Positions 1 to 6,731 of a stretch of DNA of 8,890 nt are shown here, piece after piece. Numbering within the stretch: position 1 is the stretch's first letter; each line of letters opens with the position of its first letter. The position numbers and the translations under genes were made by a program. The notes below the pieces were generated by a model. It was not told where the DNA came from and made no database searches. It worked only from the letters and a program-made list of their open reading frames with translations. Origin of the DNA: Actinomycetota bacterium (lineage in GTDB: Bacteria; Actinomycetota; Actinomycetes; Actinomycetales; Microbacteriaceae); assembly GCA_009703635.1 (NCBI GenBank), contig WLFS01000011.1, positions 1-8,890 on the forward strand, read 5' to 3'.

Positions 1-330
1 CCCGTTATCAAACCGGCTCCAGAATCGGGTGCCAATGTTGAATTTGTGGTTCCTAAGGAGCCAATGGTGCAACACGGAGTCGGACATATTTCCATGCGGG
101 TATTTGAGCGCGGTGTGGGGGAGACTCTTTCGTGCGGAACTGGAATTGCCGCAGCAGCACTTGCCACTCGGTACTGGGCCGGAGCTGATGCTCCTAATCA
201 GTGGCAGGTGAATGTTCCTGGTGGAATAGTTGGGGTGAGAATGTTTGCTACCGAAGATGGCGAACACGTAGGAATTAGTGGACCAGCTGAGCTCAGCTTT
301 GACGGCGAGATCGATCTCGCTACTGTCTAG
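1..330 (+). CDS. dapF: Diaminopimelate epimerase, C-terminal part (5' end outside window)
   Basis: Seen: an open frame enters from the left edge and ends at TAG 328-330, giving the last 109 residues. The fragment contains GANVEFV (fragment residues 10-16) and [14 protein letters not shown] (35-48), the DapF signature with the catalytic cysteine at fragment residue 45 (codon 133-135) and the substrate-binding Glu-Arg pair at 36-37. Family knowledge: DapF is a cofactor-independent cytosolic epimerase that interconverts LL- and meso-diaminopimelate using two cysteines, for lysine and peptidoglycan synthesis. The second catalytic cysteine should lie in the missing N-terminal half. The family is usually about 270-300 residues, so a little over a third is present. 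The stop overlaps that of the convergent methyltransferase gene. Identity is secure; nothing suggests a pseudogene. Confidence 0.95.
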   Translation, partial: PVIKPAPESGANVEFVVPKEPMVQHGVGHISMRVFERGVGETLSCGTGIAAAALATRYWAGADAPNQWQVNVPGGIVGVRMFATEDGEHVGISGPAELSFDGEIDLATV

Positions 331-938
331 GAGTTCTTCTTGATCTTCAGAACTCTATAAGTCTTTATCGACGTATACCTGGAAACTTCGAAATCTGAAG
401 CTAGTTCTTCGGTTAGCCATTTCTGCAAGGAATCCGAACCCAAGTTTTTCTGAACAACCAGATAAGCCTCGCCTCCGGTTTCAAGCCTAGGAAGCCACAG
501 CAAAAGCAACTCGTGAAGTTCTTTCTTACCGATTCGAATTGGTGGGTTAGACCAGATGCCGCTAAATCGCAGATCAGCGGGCACTCGGTCAGGAAGCAAT
601 GCGGTGATGTTAGAAATTCCTAAACTCTTGGCGTTGGCCTGGGTTAGCTCAACTGAACGGGTGTTCACATCTACCGCCCAGACTTTAGCGTTTGGGCGAA
701 GTTTGCCTAGATTCATGGCGATTGGACCCCAACCACAGCCCAGGTCCAGTAAGTTTCCAGAAACCGGTGCTAGGTCCATTTGTTCGATCAGTACTTCGGT
801 TCCAAAATCTAACTGCGTTGGACTGAATGTGCCGGAAGCAGTAGTGACATCAACAATCTCCCCTGCAACTGGGATCTGTATTGTTTTAGTTTTTAGGGGG
901 CTGCTGGGTTCCTGTGAAAAGTAGTGGTCCTCAGACAT
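327..938 (-). CDS. RsmC-type small methyltransferase (probable 16S rRNA guanine-N2 methyltransferase)
   Basis: The 203-residue protein is a class I SAM-dependent methyltransferase of the 'MTS' small-domain family. Seen: SAM-binding motif [10 protein letters not shown] (residues 63-72), acidic residue D90 of motif II in WAVDVN, and the catalytic-site motif SNPPIR (130-135), typical of amino-group methylation of nucleobases. The upstream [15 protein letters not shown] stretch (38-52) matches the substrate-side segment of RsmC-like proteins. Family knowledge: E. coli RsmC methylates G1207 of 16S rRNA and has a duplicated domain of about 340 residues; Gram-positive relatives are single-domain proteins of about 200 residues, as here. 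The exact target base is inferred. The ATG at 936-938 has no ribosome binding site but lies 6 nt downstream of a TANNNT element, fitting a leaderless mRNA. The gene converges on dapF and shares its CTAG stop. Confidence 0.85.
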   Translation of the reverse strand: MSEDHYFSQEPSSPLKTKTIQIPVAGEIVDVTTASGTFSPTQLDFGTEVLIEQMDLAPVSGNLLDLGCGWGPIAMNLGKLRPNAKVWAVDVNTRSVELTQANAKSLGISNITALLPDRVPADLRFSGIWSNPPIRIGKKELHELLLLWLPRLETGGEAYLVVQKNLGSDSLQKWLTEELASDFEVSRYTSIKTYRVLKIKKNS

Positions 939-944
939 GAGGTC

Positions 945-950
945 AATCTA
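945..950 (-). promoter_or_regulatory. -10 element TAGATT, leaderless promoter of the methyltransferase gene
   Basis: On the minus strand TAGATT matches the actinobacterial TANNNT pattern. Exactly 6 nt (GACCTC) separate it from the ATG, so the transcript should begin at or next to the start codon. No convincing -35 hexamer is visible, and there is no Shine-Dalgarno sequence. It lies in a 40-bp divergent spacer shared with hflX. Confidence 0.5.
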
Positions 951-966
951 TCCCAATTCTGATTAC

Positions 967-972
967 TAGTGT
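967..972 (+). promoter_or_regulatory. -10 element TAGTGT, leaderless promoter of hflX
   Basis: TAGTGT matches TANNNT and is followed by 6 nt (TGAAGC) and then the hflX ATG at 979. No ribosome binding site precedes this ATG, so leaderless translation is the natural reading. The -35 region of this promoter would cover the -10 of the divergent methyltransferase promoter, and no -35 consensus is recognisable. Confidence 0.5.
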
Positions 973-978
973 TGAAGC

Positions 979-2448
979 ATGGAGCAAGAGCCAGAGCGAG
1001 CATCTTCGATGATTGATCGAATCCTTCGTCGCGACGAGCGAGCAATGCGATTTGGCGCAGCCGATAACTCAAGTTTTGACGGCGATCAGCTTGAGCTGGC
1101 CGAACGAGGTGCTCTCAAGCGCGTTGCAGGTTTATCAACCGAGTTGCAGGACATCACCGATGTTGAGTACCGCCAGCTAAGACTAGAAAAGGTTGTTTTG
1201 ATTGGCGTCTGGGGTAAAGGCACTTTGCAGGACGCTGAAAACTCCATGCGTGAACTTGCGGCGTTAGCTGAGACAGCAGGCGCAGAAGTACTCGATGGTT
1301 TGCTACAGCGCAGGGATTTTCCTGATGCTGCCAGCTACCTCGGTAAAGGAAAGGCCCAGGAACTCAAAGCTGTTGTTGCAGCTTGTGGAGCCGACACCGT
1401 CATTGCTGACACTGAGCTTGCTCCAAGTCAGCGAAGAAATCTCGAGGACATCGTCAAGGTAAAGGTCGTTGATCGCACCGCAATCATTCTCGACATCTTT
1501 GCCCAGCATGCCAAATCCCGCGAGGGAAAAGCTCAGGTCGAACTAGCTCAGCTTGAATACTTACTTCCTCGACTTCGTGGATGGGGTGAATCCATGTCCC
1601 GTCAGGCCGGTGGTCAAGTCGGTGGTGGTGTCGGTATCGGATCTCGTGGACCAGGTGAAACCAAGATTGAGCTTGATCGAAGACGCATCAATACCCGGAT
1701 GGCAAAGCTTCGCAAACAGATCAAGGAAATGGCGCCAGCTCGTGACACTAAGCGTTCGTCGAGAGCTAAGAATCAAGTGCCCTCGGTTGCTATAGCGGGC
1801 TATACCAACGCTGGAAAGTCATCTCTTTTGAACCGCATTACCAGTGCGGGAGTGCTGGTCGAGAACGCTTTGTTCGCGACTTTGGATCCCACCGTCAGAA
1901 GAACTGAAACATCCGACGGCAGGGAATACACTCTCTCTGACACCGTTGGTTTCGTCAGGAATCTGCCTCACCAGTTGGTTGAAGCTTTCCGGTCCACGAT
2001 TGAAGAGATTTCCCACAGCGACCTAGTGGTACACGTGGTTGATGCTTCGCACCCAGATCCTGGTAGTCAGATCCAAACCGTACGTGATGTCCTGACCGAG
2101 GTAGAAGCCACGGACATCCTGGAGCTAGTGGTATTTAATAAGTGCGACTTGATAGACGAAACCGAAAAGCTCGCGCTTCGCGGGATGGAGCCTGGCTGCC
2201 TGCTGGTGTCTGCATCAACCGGAGAGGGTATTTCTGAACTGCTTGAAAGAATTGAATTCTTACTTCCAAAGCCAGAACTTTTCGTGAAGGTGTTAGTTCC
2301 TTACTCTCGAGGGGATTTAGTATCGAGAATTCATTCCGAAGGTAAAGTCGCCAAACTAGAGCATCGTGAAACCGGAACTTATCTGGAGACGCTTGTGAAG
2401 CCAGGGCTGGCTAGTGAGCTTGAGGGCTTTGCCCTAGATGCTTCTTAG
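979..2448 (+). CDS. hflX: GTPase HflX, ribosome-associated
   Basis: The 489-residue protein has the full HflX layout. Seen: an N-terminal HflX domain (about residues 70-200); the glycine-rich linker from [14 protein letters not shown] (196-209) through [17 protein letters not shown] (221-237); then the Ras-like G domain with G1 GYTNAGKS (274-281), G2 around ATLDPT (300-305), G3 DTVGF (321-325), G4 NKCD (387-390) and G5 SAST (411-414). A C-terminal domain follows. Family knowledge: HflX binds the 50S subunit, splits stalled or stressed 70S ribosomes and hydrolyses GTP; in mycobacteria it also influences macrolide tolerance and hypoxic ribosome state. The N-terminal 65 residues are charged and poorly conserved, usual for actinobacterial members. 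The ATG at 979 is chosen for the promoter just upstream; ATG at 1009 is an alternative. The 3' end overlaps lexA by 15 bp. Confidence 0.95.
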   Translation: MEQEPERASSMIDRILRRDERAMRFGAADNSSFDGDQLELAERGALKRVAGLSTELQDITDVEYRQLRLEKVVLIGVWGKGTLQDAENSMRELAALAETAGAEVLDGLLQRRDFPDAASYLGKGKAQELKAVVAACGADTVIADTELAPSQRRNLEDIVKVKVVDRTAIILDIFAQHAKSREGKAQVELAQLEYLLPRLRGWGESMSRQAGGQVGGGVGIGSRGPGETKIELDRRRINTRMAKLRKQIKEMAPARDTKRSSRAKNQVPSVAIAGYTNAGKSSLLNRITSAGVLVENALFATLDPTVRRTETSDGREYTLSDTVGFVRNLPHQLVEAFRSTIEEISHSDLVVHVVDASHPDPGSQIQTVRDVLTEVEATDILELVVFNKCDLIDETEKLALRGMEPGCLLVSASTGEGISELLERIEFLLPKPELFVKVLVPYSRGDLVSRIHSEGKVAKLEHRETGTYLETLVKPGLASELEGFALDAS

Positions 2449-3105
2449 GACCGCTACTACTTTTCCAAGAATCACAGCGTGATCACCCAGAATCGGTTCG
2501 AAACTAGAGTTTCTCGGCAAAAGCCAGGTGTGGCCATCTCGTTGCTTGAAAGTTTTGACAGTTGCCTCTTCTTCCAGAAGGGCTGCAACAATATCACCGT
2601 TCTCAGCAGTCTGCTGCTGACGAACAACAACCCAGTCACCATCGCAAATGGCGGCATCGATCATTGATTCACCAACAACCTTGAGAAGGAAAAGATCGCC
2701 TTTTCCAACTAGCTGTCTTGGCAATGGGAAGATCTCTTCAATATTCTGCTCAGCAGTGATTGGTCCACCAGCTGCAATTCGACCAACCATTGGAACCATT
2801 GCTGCATCACCAATTGGCGTGACGTTTTCGACGTCTGCGCCTGGGTCAGCCTCGAGTCCTGCAACTTCGATCAGTACATCGATGGTGCGGGGGCGCTTAG
2901 GGTCGCGGCTGATGTATCCGGCTAGTTCCAATTGGTTCAGCTGGTGCGTGACCGAGGAGGGGGAGGATAGGCCTACCTCGTCCCCGATTTCCCTCATGCT
3001 CGGGGCATAGCCCTTATCGAGCTTGGATCGTTGAATTGCCTGCAAAATGCGCTCCTGCATGGCGCTCAGGCTTGAGGCCCGGCGGGTCGGCTTTTTGGCG
3101 TCCAT
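2434..3105 (-). CDS. lexA: SOS repressor LexA (self-cleaving)
   Basis: The 223-residue protein has both LexA domains. Seen: a winged helix-turn-helix at about residues 12-78, with recognition region [17 protein letters not shown] (36-52) and the wing [15 protein letters not shown]; a linker; then the peptidase S24 domain. The autocleavage site is VGRIAAGGP (107-115), predicted to cut between A112 and G113. The catalytic dyad is S147 in GESM and K184 in ATVKTF. Family knowledge: LexA represses DNA-repair genes and itself, and RecA filaments on single-stranded DNA trigger its cleavage. All key residues are present, so it should be functional. On the minus strand the ATG follows a GAAAGGGTG Shine-Dalgarno. 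A candidate LexA box overlaps the likely -10, consistent with autorepression. It is divergent to a LysM gene and convergent with hflX. Confidence 0.96.
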   Translation of the reverse strand: MDAKKPTRRASSLSAMQERILQAIQRSKLDKGYAPSMREIGDEVGLSSPSSVTHQLNQLELAGYISRDPKRPRTIDVLIEVAGLEADPGADVENVTPIGDAAMVPMVGRIAAGGPITAEQNIEEIFPLPRQLVGKGDLFLLKVVGESMIDAAICDGDWVVVRQQQTAENGDIVAALLEEEATVKTFKQRDGHTWLLPRNSSFEPILGDHAVILGKVVAVLRSI

Positions 3106-3139
3106 TTCACCCTTTCAAATAGGCCCTTTCGGGCTGTTA

Positions 3140-3155
3140 TCGAAACTTTATTCTA
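3140..3155. promoter_or_regulatory. Candidate LexA operator in front of lexA (imperfect)
   Basis: Read on the minus strand, the site is TAGAAT-AAAG-TTTCGA. It matches 9 of 12 half-site positions of the TCGAAC-N4-GTTCGA consensus, and its half-sites match 10 of 12 positions of the stronger box at 3242-3257. Its left half-site is also the likely lexA -10 hexamer. Repression by promoter occlusion is therefore plausible; the match alone is modest. Confidence 0.55.
3150..3155 (-). promoter_or_regulatory. Likely lexA -10 element TAGAAT
   Basis: TAGAAT on the minus strand matches TANNNT and differs from TATAAT by one base. It would start transcription near 3143, leaving a leader of roughly 38 nt that contains a small GCCC-GAAA-GGGC hairpin (3123-3134) and the ribosome binding site. 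No good -35 element is visible at the expected distance. Confidence 0.5.
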
Positions 3156-3201
3156 AATTTGGCCCAATATCAAACACATTTTCGAAAGATTTGCCAAATA
3201 G

Positions 3202-3230
3202 TTGACAAAATGTCGGTGGTTCCTTGTAAT
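3202..3230 (+). promoter_or_regulatory. Sigma-70-type promoter of the LysM gene
   Basis: TTGACA (3202-3207) is a perfect -35 hexamer. It is followed after 17 bp by TGTAAT (3225-3230), one base from the -10 consensus. Transcription should start near 3237, just in front of the strong LexA box. This is the best conventional promoter in the window, as expected for an SOS gene that is strong when derepressed. Confidence 0.8.
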
Positions 3231-3241
3231 CTTGTTCTAAG

Positions 3242-3257
3242 TAGAACACTTGTTCGA
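3242..3257. promoter_or_regulatory. LexA operator (SOS box), strong match
   Basis: TAGAAC-ACTT-GTTCGA matches TCGAAC-N4-GTTCGA at 11 of 12 half-site positions and contains AGAAC-N4-GTTCG. It lies just downstream of the predicted start of transcription of the LysM gene and 22 bp before its ATG. LexA bound here would block initiation or early elongation. A second, overlapping inverted repeat (GTTCTA-AG-TAGAAC, 3234-3247) reuses its left half-site. Confidence 0.85.
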
Positions 3258-3279
3258 ATGACTCAAGGAAAGGCTCCAA

Positions 3280-3609
3280 ATGACCTCGATGACAGCTACA
3301 GCAGCTCAGATTCACCCAATGAGCCCTAGGCGCCGCGCCAGGCTGGCCCGCACCCTATTTGTGATCAGCGCCTCGGCTCTGATGCTGGCCGGCATGGTGT
3401 TCAACCAAAGCGCCGTTGCCACCGACGAGACCGTAATCGGCTCGAACGCCTTCAACTACGTTTCAGTGATGCCCGGAGACACACTCTGGGAGCTTGCCGA
3501 GACATACTCTGATGGAAAATCACAGCAGGACTGGATCGCGGAAGTGATTTTGCTGAACAACTTATCTAGTGCAACTCTTTCGACCGGGGACAAACTAGCT
3601 CTCCCATAA
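3280..3609 (+). CDS. Membrane-anchored LysM protein, probable SOS-induced cell-division inhibitor (YneA/Rv2719c-like)
   Basis: The 109-residue protein has a basic N-terminus (RRRARLAR, 17-24), one hydrophobic segment (about 25-41), a short linker and a C-terminal LysM domain (about 59-109) with the opening YVSVMPGDTLWELAETY and the closing LSTGDKLALP. LysM domains bind peptidoglycan, so the protein is probably anchored in the membrane facing the wall. Family knowledge: B. subtilis YneA (about 105 residues, one membrane segment plus LysM, divergent to lexA) and mycobacterial Rv2719c (divergent to lexA, LysM) are SOS-induced proteins that block division. The size, architecture, location and LexA box all match. 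Function here is inferred from these features, not from sequence identity. The start is fixed by AAGGAAAGG at 3265-3273, 6 nt before ATG. No cell-wall hydrolase domain is visible. Confidence 0.8.
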   Translation: MTSMTATAAQIHPMSPRRRARLARTLFVISASALMLAGMVFNQSAVATDETVIGSNAFNYVSVMPGDTLWELAETYSDGKSQQDWIAEVILLNNLSSATLSTGDKLALP

Positions 3610-3638
3610 CTTCCAGTAGATGCTTTTTTGCTAGCCAC

Positions 3639-3644
3639 TAATCT
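3639..3644 (+). promoter_or_regulatory. -10 element TAATCT, leaderless promoter of hisC
   Basis: TAATCT matches TANNNT and is separated from the hisC ATG (3651) by 6 nt (TGAGTA), the same spacing as in front of hflX and the methyltransferase gene. No Shine-Dalgarno precedes hisC. It suggests the histidine genes have their own promoter rather than depending on the SOS promoter upstream. There is no clear -35, and no terminator hairpin lies between the two genes. Confidence 0.5.
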
Positions 3645-3650
3645 TGAGTA

Positions 3651-4724
3651 ATGGTTAGCCTAGAAGATCTTCCAATCCGCGATGACCTGCGCGGTAGAAA
3701 GCCATATGGCGCCCCGCAGCTAAATGTTCCAGTTGCGTTGAATGTAAATGAAAACACCCACCAGATTCCAGAAGAGGTGGCAATTGACGTTGTGGCGGCA
3801 ATAGCAGCCGCTCTAATCGACATAAATCGATATCCAGATCGAGAGTTTACGAAGCTTCGAACAGCGCTCGCCACATATCTTGGCGATGGCATGAAAGAAG
3901 AAAACCTCTGGGCAGCTAATGGCTCTAATGAAGTGCTGCTTCAAATCTTCCAGGCCTTTGGTGGACCAAACCGAAAGGCCCTAGGATTCGGACCTACCTA
4001 CTCCATGTATTCCCTTTTAGCGCTGACAACTGGAACTAAATACGTCGATGCACCTAGAGGCGAGAAATTCGAACTTAGCTCAGAGCTAGTTGTTGAGGCT
4101 ATTGCGAAACACCAGCCCTCGATTGTCTTGCTTTGCTCACCTAACAACCCAACTGGTACCCCGCTTAGCCTCAGCGCTATAGAGGCGGCTTACGATGCAA
4201 CCGAGGGAATCATTGTTGTTGATGAGGCCTATGCCGAATTTGGCAGCGGTGAGTCAGCTATCAGTCTTCTTGAAGGCCGACCTCGTCTTCTGATTAGCCG
4301 CACCATGAGTAAGGCCTTTGCCTTTGCCGGAGCGCGCCTAGGATACTTAGCCGCCGACCCCGGCGCCATAGACGCTCTTCGTCTGGTTCGATTGCCCTAT
4401 CACCTCTCGGCTTTCACTCAGGCGGCTGCAACTGCAGCACTGAAGCACTCGGCGCTGATGCTCAAAACCGTGGAGGACATTCGTTATCAAAGAGACCGCA
4501 TGAGCCTAGAGCTAGCGGAGCTGGGGTTTCAAGTGTTTCGTTCCGAAGCAAACTTCTTATTGTTTAGTGGGCTGAAGGATTCTGCGGAGGCTTTTGAGCA
4601 ACTTCTAGCTCAAGGGGTGCTGGTTCGAAACGTAGGAATCCCTCACACACTTCGGGTCACGGCAGGAACTGAAGCCGAGACCACAAAGTTCTTGGCAGGT
4701 GCCAAAAAATTGGTCAAACTGTAG
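3651..4724 (+). CDS. hisC: Histidinol-phosphate aminotransferase
   Basis: The 357-residue protein is a fold-type I, PLP-dependent aminotransferase of the HisC branch. Seen: N-terminal LNVNENTHQIP (30-40) and RYPDREFTKLR (60-70), typical of HisC; PNNPTGTP (164-171); DEAYAEF (191-197) with D191 contacting the PLP ring; SRTMSKAFAFAGARLGY (216-232) with Schiff-base lysine K221 and phosphate-binding R229; and LRVTAGT (334-340) whose R335 should bind the substrate carboxylate. Family knowledge: it converts imidazole-acetol phosphate and glutamate into histidinol phosphate and 2-oxoglutarate in the cytosol; some actinobacterial HisC-like enzymes also accept aromatic substrates. Here the his context favours the histidine role. 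Length is normal, and it is the first gene of the local his cluster. hisD, which often precedes it, is absent. Confidence 0.94.
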   Translation: MVSLEDLPIRDDLRGRKPYGAPQLNVPVALNVNENTHQIPEEVAIDVVAAIAAALIDINRYPDREFTKLRTALATYLGDGMKEENLWAANGSNEVLLQIFQAFGGPNRKALGFGPTYSMYSLLALTTGTKYVDAPRGEKFELSSELVVEAIAKHQPSIVLLCSPNNPTGTPLSLSAIEAAYDATEGIIVVDEAYAEFGSGESAISLLEGRPRLLISRTMSKAFAFAGARLGYLAADPGAIDALRLVRLPYHLSAFTQAAATAALKHSALMLKTVEDIRYQRDRMSLELAELGFQVFRSEANFLLFSGLKDSAEAFEQLLAQGVLVRNVGIPHTLRVTAGTEAETTKFLAGAKKLVKL

Positions 4725-4725
4725 A

Positions 4726-4742
4726 CTTGGGTAAATCCCAAG
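4726..4742 (+). other. Perfect hairpin between hisC and hisB
   Basis: CTTGGG (4726-4731), TAAAT loop and CCCAAG (4737-4742) form a 6-bp perfect stem starting one base after the hisC stop codon. No T-run follows, so it is not a classical terminator. It ends 7 nt before the AAGGAG ribosome binding site of hisB. It might protect or define the 3' end of a hisC message, tune hisB translation, or be a protein-binding palindrome in DNA. The structure is seen; the function is unknown. Confidence 0.55.
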
Positions 4743-4749
4743 CAAATCA

Positions 4750-4755
4750 AAGGAG
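4750..4755 (+). promoter_or_regulatory. Ribosome binding site of hisB (decides GTG start)
   Basis: AAGGAG sits 6 nt before GTG 4762. It is the only good Shine-Dalgarno in the 37-bp hisC-hisB gap and supports the GTG over other starts. It lies directly behind the intercistronic hairpin. Confidence 0.8.
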
Positions 4756-4761
4756 AGTGTC

Positions 4762-5361
4762 GTGAGTCGAATTGCCCAACTCGAAAGACGCACCAGCGAG
4801 TCTTCAATCACGCTGTCTTTGAACTTGGATGGAACCGGTAGGTCAGATGTTTCTACAACTGTCCCATTTTTCGACCACTTGCTCACTGCCTTTTCCAAGC
4901 ACTCCTTGATTGACCTAGTTATTCGATCTACCGGTGACACTCACATCGATATTCACCACACCGTGGAAGACACCGCCATTGTTTTAGGCCAAGCAATCAA
5001 GCAAGCGCTGGGCGATAAATCTGGCATTTCTCGTTTCGGAGATGCCACCGTTCCTCTTGACGAGGCCTTGGCTCGAGCCGTTGTTGACGTTTCGGGAAGA
5101 GCATTCTTAGTGCACGATGGCGAACCTGCCGGATTTGAGTTTCACCTAATCGGAGGCCACTTTACTGGCTCAATGATCAGGCACGTATTTGAGGCCATTG
5201 CTACTAACGCCGGTATCACTCTGCACGTAAACGTACTTGCCGGACGCGATCCTCACCATATTGCAGAAGCTCAGTTCAAAGCTTTTGCCCGTGCCATGCG
5301 CACCGCTGTTGCCAAGGATTCTCGAGTTGAGGGCGTGCCCTCAACCAAGGGAGCTCTGTGA
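4762..5361 (+). CDS. hisB: Imidazoleglycerol-phosphate dehydratase
   Basis: The 199-residue monofunctional dehydratase is the usual length outside enterobacteria, where HisB is fused to a phosphatase. Seen: PFFDHLL (35-41), HHTVED (65-70), [15 protein letters not shown] (131-145) and the second metal motif [16 protein letters not shown] (165-180), ending in the typical GVPSTKGAL. The two histidine-rich motifs bind the paired Mn(II) ions of the active site. Family knowledge: it dehydrates imidazole glycerol phosphate to imidazole acetol phosphate, the substrate of HisC. The start is GTG at 4762, set by AAGGAG at 4750-4755 with a 6-nt spacer. Its stop overlaps the hisH start in a GTGA tetranucleotide, implying translational coupling. 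Confidence 0.96.
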   Translation: MSRIAQLERRTSESSITLSLNLDGTGRSDVSTTVPFFDHLLTAFSKHSLIDLVIRSTGDTHIDIHHTVEDTAIVLGQAIKQALGDKSGISRFGDATVPLDEALARAVVDVSGRAFLVHDGEPAGFEFHLIGGHFTGSMIRHVFEAIATNAGITLHVNVLAGRDPHHIAEAQFKAFARAMRTAVAKDSRVEGVPSTKGAL

Positions 5362-5987
5362 GTGCTCGCGTAGTCGTTCTTGACTATGGCATCGGCAATG
5401 TTCACTCGGCAGTAAAGGCCCTCGAGTATGCGGGAGCCGAAGTTGAACTAACTTCAGATCCTTCCAAAGTGCACTCCGCCGATGGGCTGGTGGTTCCAGG
5501 AGTTGGGGCATTTGCAGCGGTTATGAAGGCACTAACAAAAGTCAAAGCCCCAGAGCTAATCGATAAGCGATTGGCTGGGGGCAAGCCGGTACTTGGGATT
5601 TGCGTTGGTTTACAGGTGATGTTTGAAAAAGGCCTTGAACATGAAGTTGAGACCGAAGGGCTTAGTCAGTGGCCAGGGGTAGTTGCAAAGTTGGATTCAC
5701 CAAAACTTCCACACATGGGATGGAACAACGTAGCTGCGTCGGCTGATTCCAAGTTGTTCGAAGGAGTAGCAGATCAACTCTTTTATTTCGTTCACTCTTA
5801 TGGAGCCATGGAGTTCACTTTGCAGGTGGACTCGCCATTTATCGCACCAGTGGTTACCTTTGCTGAGTATGGCGAGAAATTCATAGCTGCAGTTGAGAAC
5901 GGCCCGCTGACTGGAGTTCAGTTCCACCCAGAAAAATCAGGCGAAGCCGGGATTACGCTTTTAAGGAATTGGATTGCGACACTCTAG
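5358..5987 (+). CDS. hisH: Imidazole glycerol phosphate synthase, glutaminase subunit HisH
   Basis: The 209-residue class I glutamine amidotransferase shows DYGIGNVHS (9-17), the oxyanion-hole strand VPGVGAF (46-52), nucleophile C82 in [12 protein letters not shown] (79-90), PHMGWN (118-123) and the remaining triad residues H190 and E192 in QFHPEKSG (188-195). Family knowledge: HisH releases ammonia from glutamine and channels it to HisF, which makes imidazole glycerol phosphate and AICAR. HisF is required but is not in this window; hisA follows instead. The GTG start is shared with the hisB stop (GTGA at 5358-5361), so translation is probably coupled to hisB. The catalytic set is complete. 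Confidence 0.95.
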   Translation: MSARVVVLDYGIGNVHSAVKALEYAGAEVELTSDPSKVHSADGLVVPGVGAFAAVMKALTKVKAPELIDKRLAGGKPVLGICVGLQVMFEKGLEHEVETEGLSQWPGVVAKLDSPKLPHMGWNNVAASADSKLFEGVADQLFYFVHSYGAMEFTLQVDSPFIAPVVTFAEYGEKFIAAVENGPLTGVQFHPEKSGEAGITLLRNWIATL

Positions 5988-5999
5988 AAAGGCAACGAA

Positions 6000-6731
6000 G
6001 TGTCAGATTACCTAGAACTTCTTCCAGCGGTTGATGTTGCCGATGGCAAAGCTGTTCGGCTTACCCAGGGTGAAGCTGGGTCCGAAACTGATTATGGATC
6101 ACCTATTGAAGCAGCTCAAACCTGGATTGATGCGGGTGCGGAATGGATTCACCTGGTTGATCTAGATGCAGCTTTTGGTCGCGGTGACAACAGAAAAGTG
6201 ATTCAGGAAGTTGTCGATGCCTGCGTAGGCATAAAAATTGAACTATCCGGAGGAATCCGCGACGATGCTTCTCTCGAGGCGGCCCTATCGGCAGGCGCAA
6301 CCAGGGTGAACCTCGGAACTGCCGCACTTGAGAATCCTGAGTGGACCGAGAAAGTAATTGCTCGCTTCGGTGATCAAATCGCAGTTGGTTTAGATGTTCG
6401 AGGAACCACATTGGCTGCCAGGGGCTGGACAAAAGAAGGCGGCGAGCTTTTCGATGTTTTGGAAAGACTAGAGCAAGCCGGTTGCGCCAGGTACGTCGTG
6501 ACGGATGTCACCAAGGATGGAACCTTGAAGGGGCCAAACCTTGAGCTACTTCGTCAAGTAATGGAAAAAACAGACAAACCTGTTATTGCCAGCGGAGGGA
6601 TTTCTACTCTCGAAGATATATCCGCTCTAAGGCAATTGGTTCCTCTTGGTCTTGAGGGTGCAATTTTAGGTAAGGCTCTTTACGCCAAACGCTTTAGCCT
6701 GGAGCAGGCTTTGGAGCTTGCGGGTAAGTGA
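6000..6731 (+). CDS. priA: Phosphoribosyl isomerase PriA (HisA, probable dual HisA/TrpF activity)
   Basis: The 243-residue (beta/alpha)8 barrel shows [13 protein letters not shown] (9-21) with proposed general base D12, LSGGIR (82-87), [13 protein letters not shown] (168-180) with acid candidate D173, and the phosphate-binding ends ASGGIS (197-202) and GAILGKALY (220-228). Residues [20 protein letters not shown] (138-157) correspond to the mycobacterial PriA segment in which an Arg and a Trp adapt the site to both substrates; R141 and W143 are the equivalents here. Family knowledge: PriA isomerises ProFAR in histidine synthesis and PRA in tryptophan synthesis, replacing TrpF in many actinobacteria. 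Dual activity is inferred from this motif; whether trpF exists elsewhere cannot be seen. The GTG start at 6000 follows GAAAGG with a 7-nt spacer, 12 bp after hisH. Confidence 0.92.
   Translation: MSDYLELLPAVDVADGKAVRLTQGEAGSETDYGSPIEAAQTWIDAGAEWIHLVDLDAAFGRGDNRKVIQEVVDACVGIKIELSGGIRDDASLEAALSAGATRVNLGTAALENPEWTEKVIARFGDQIAVGLDVRGTTLAARGWTKEGGELFDVLERLEQAGCARYVVTDVTKDGTLKGPNLELLRQVMEKTDKPVIASGGISTLEDISALRQLVPLGLEGAILGKALYAKRFSLEQALELAGK

Noticed and set aside
556..924. 122-codon plus-strand frame opposite the methyltransferase gene
   Set aside because: The minus-strand frame has clear SAM-binding and NPP motifs; the plus frame matches nothing recognisable.
2423..2435. AGGGC-TTT-GCCCT hairpin at the end of hflX and lexA as bidirectional terminator
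   Set aside because: The stem is only 5 bp and has no U-run on either strand; it is inside coding sequence of hflX.
3610..3650. Terminator between the LysM gene and hisC, because of the T6 run at 3623-3628
   Set aside because: No stable stem directly precedes the T-run, so read-through into hisC remains possible.
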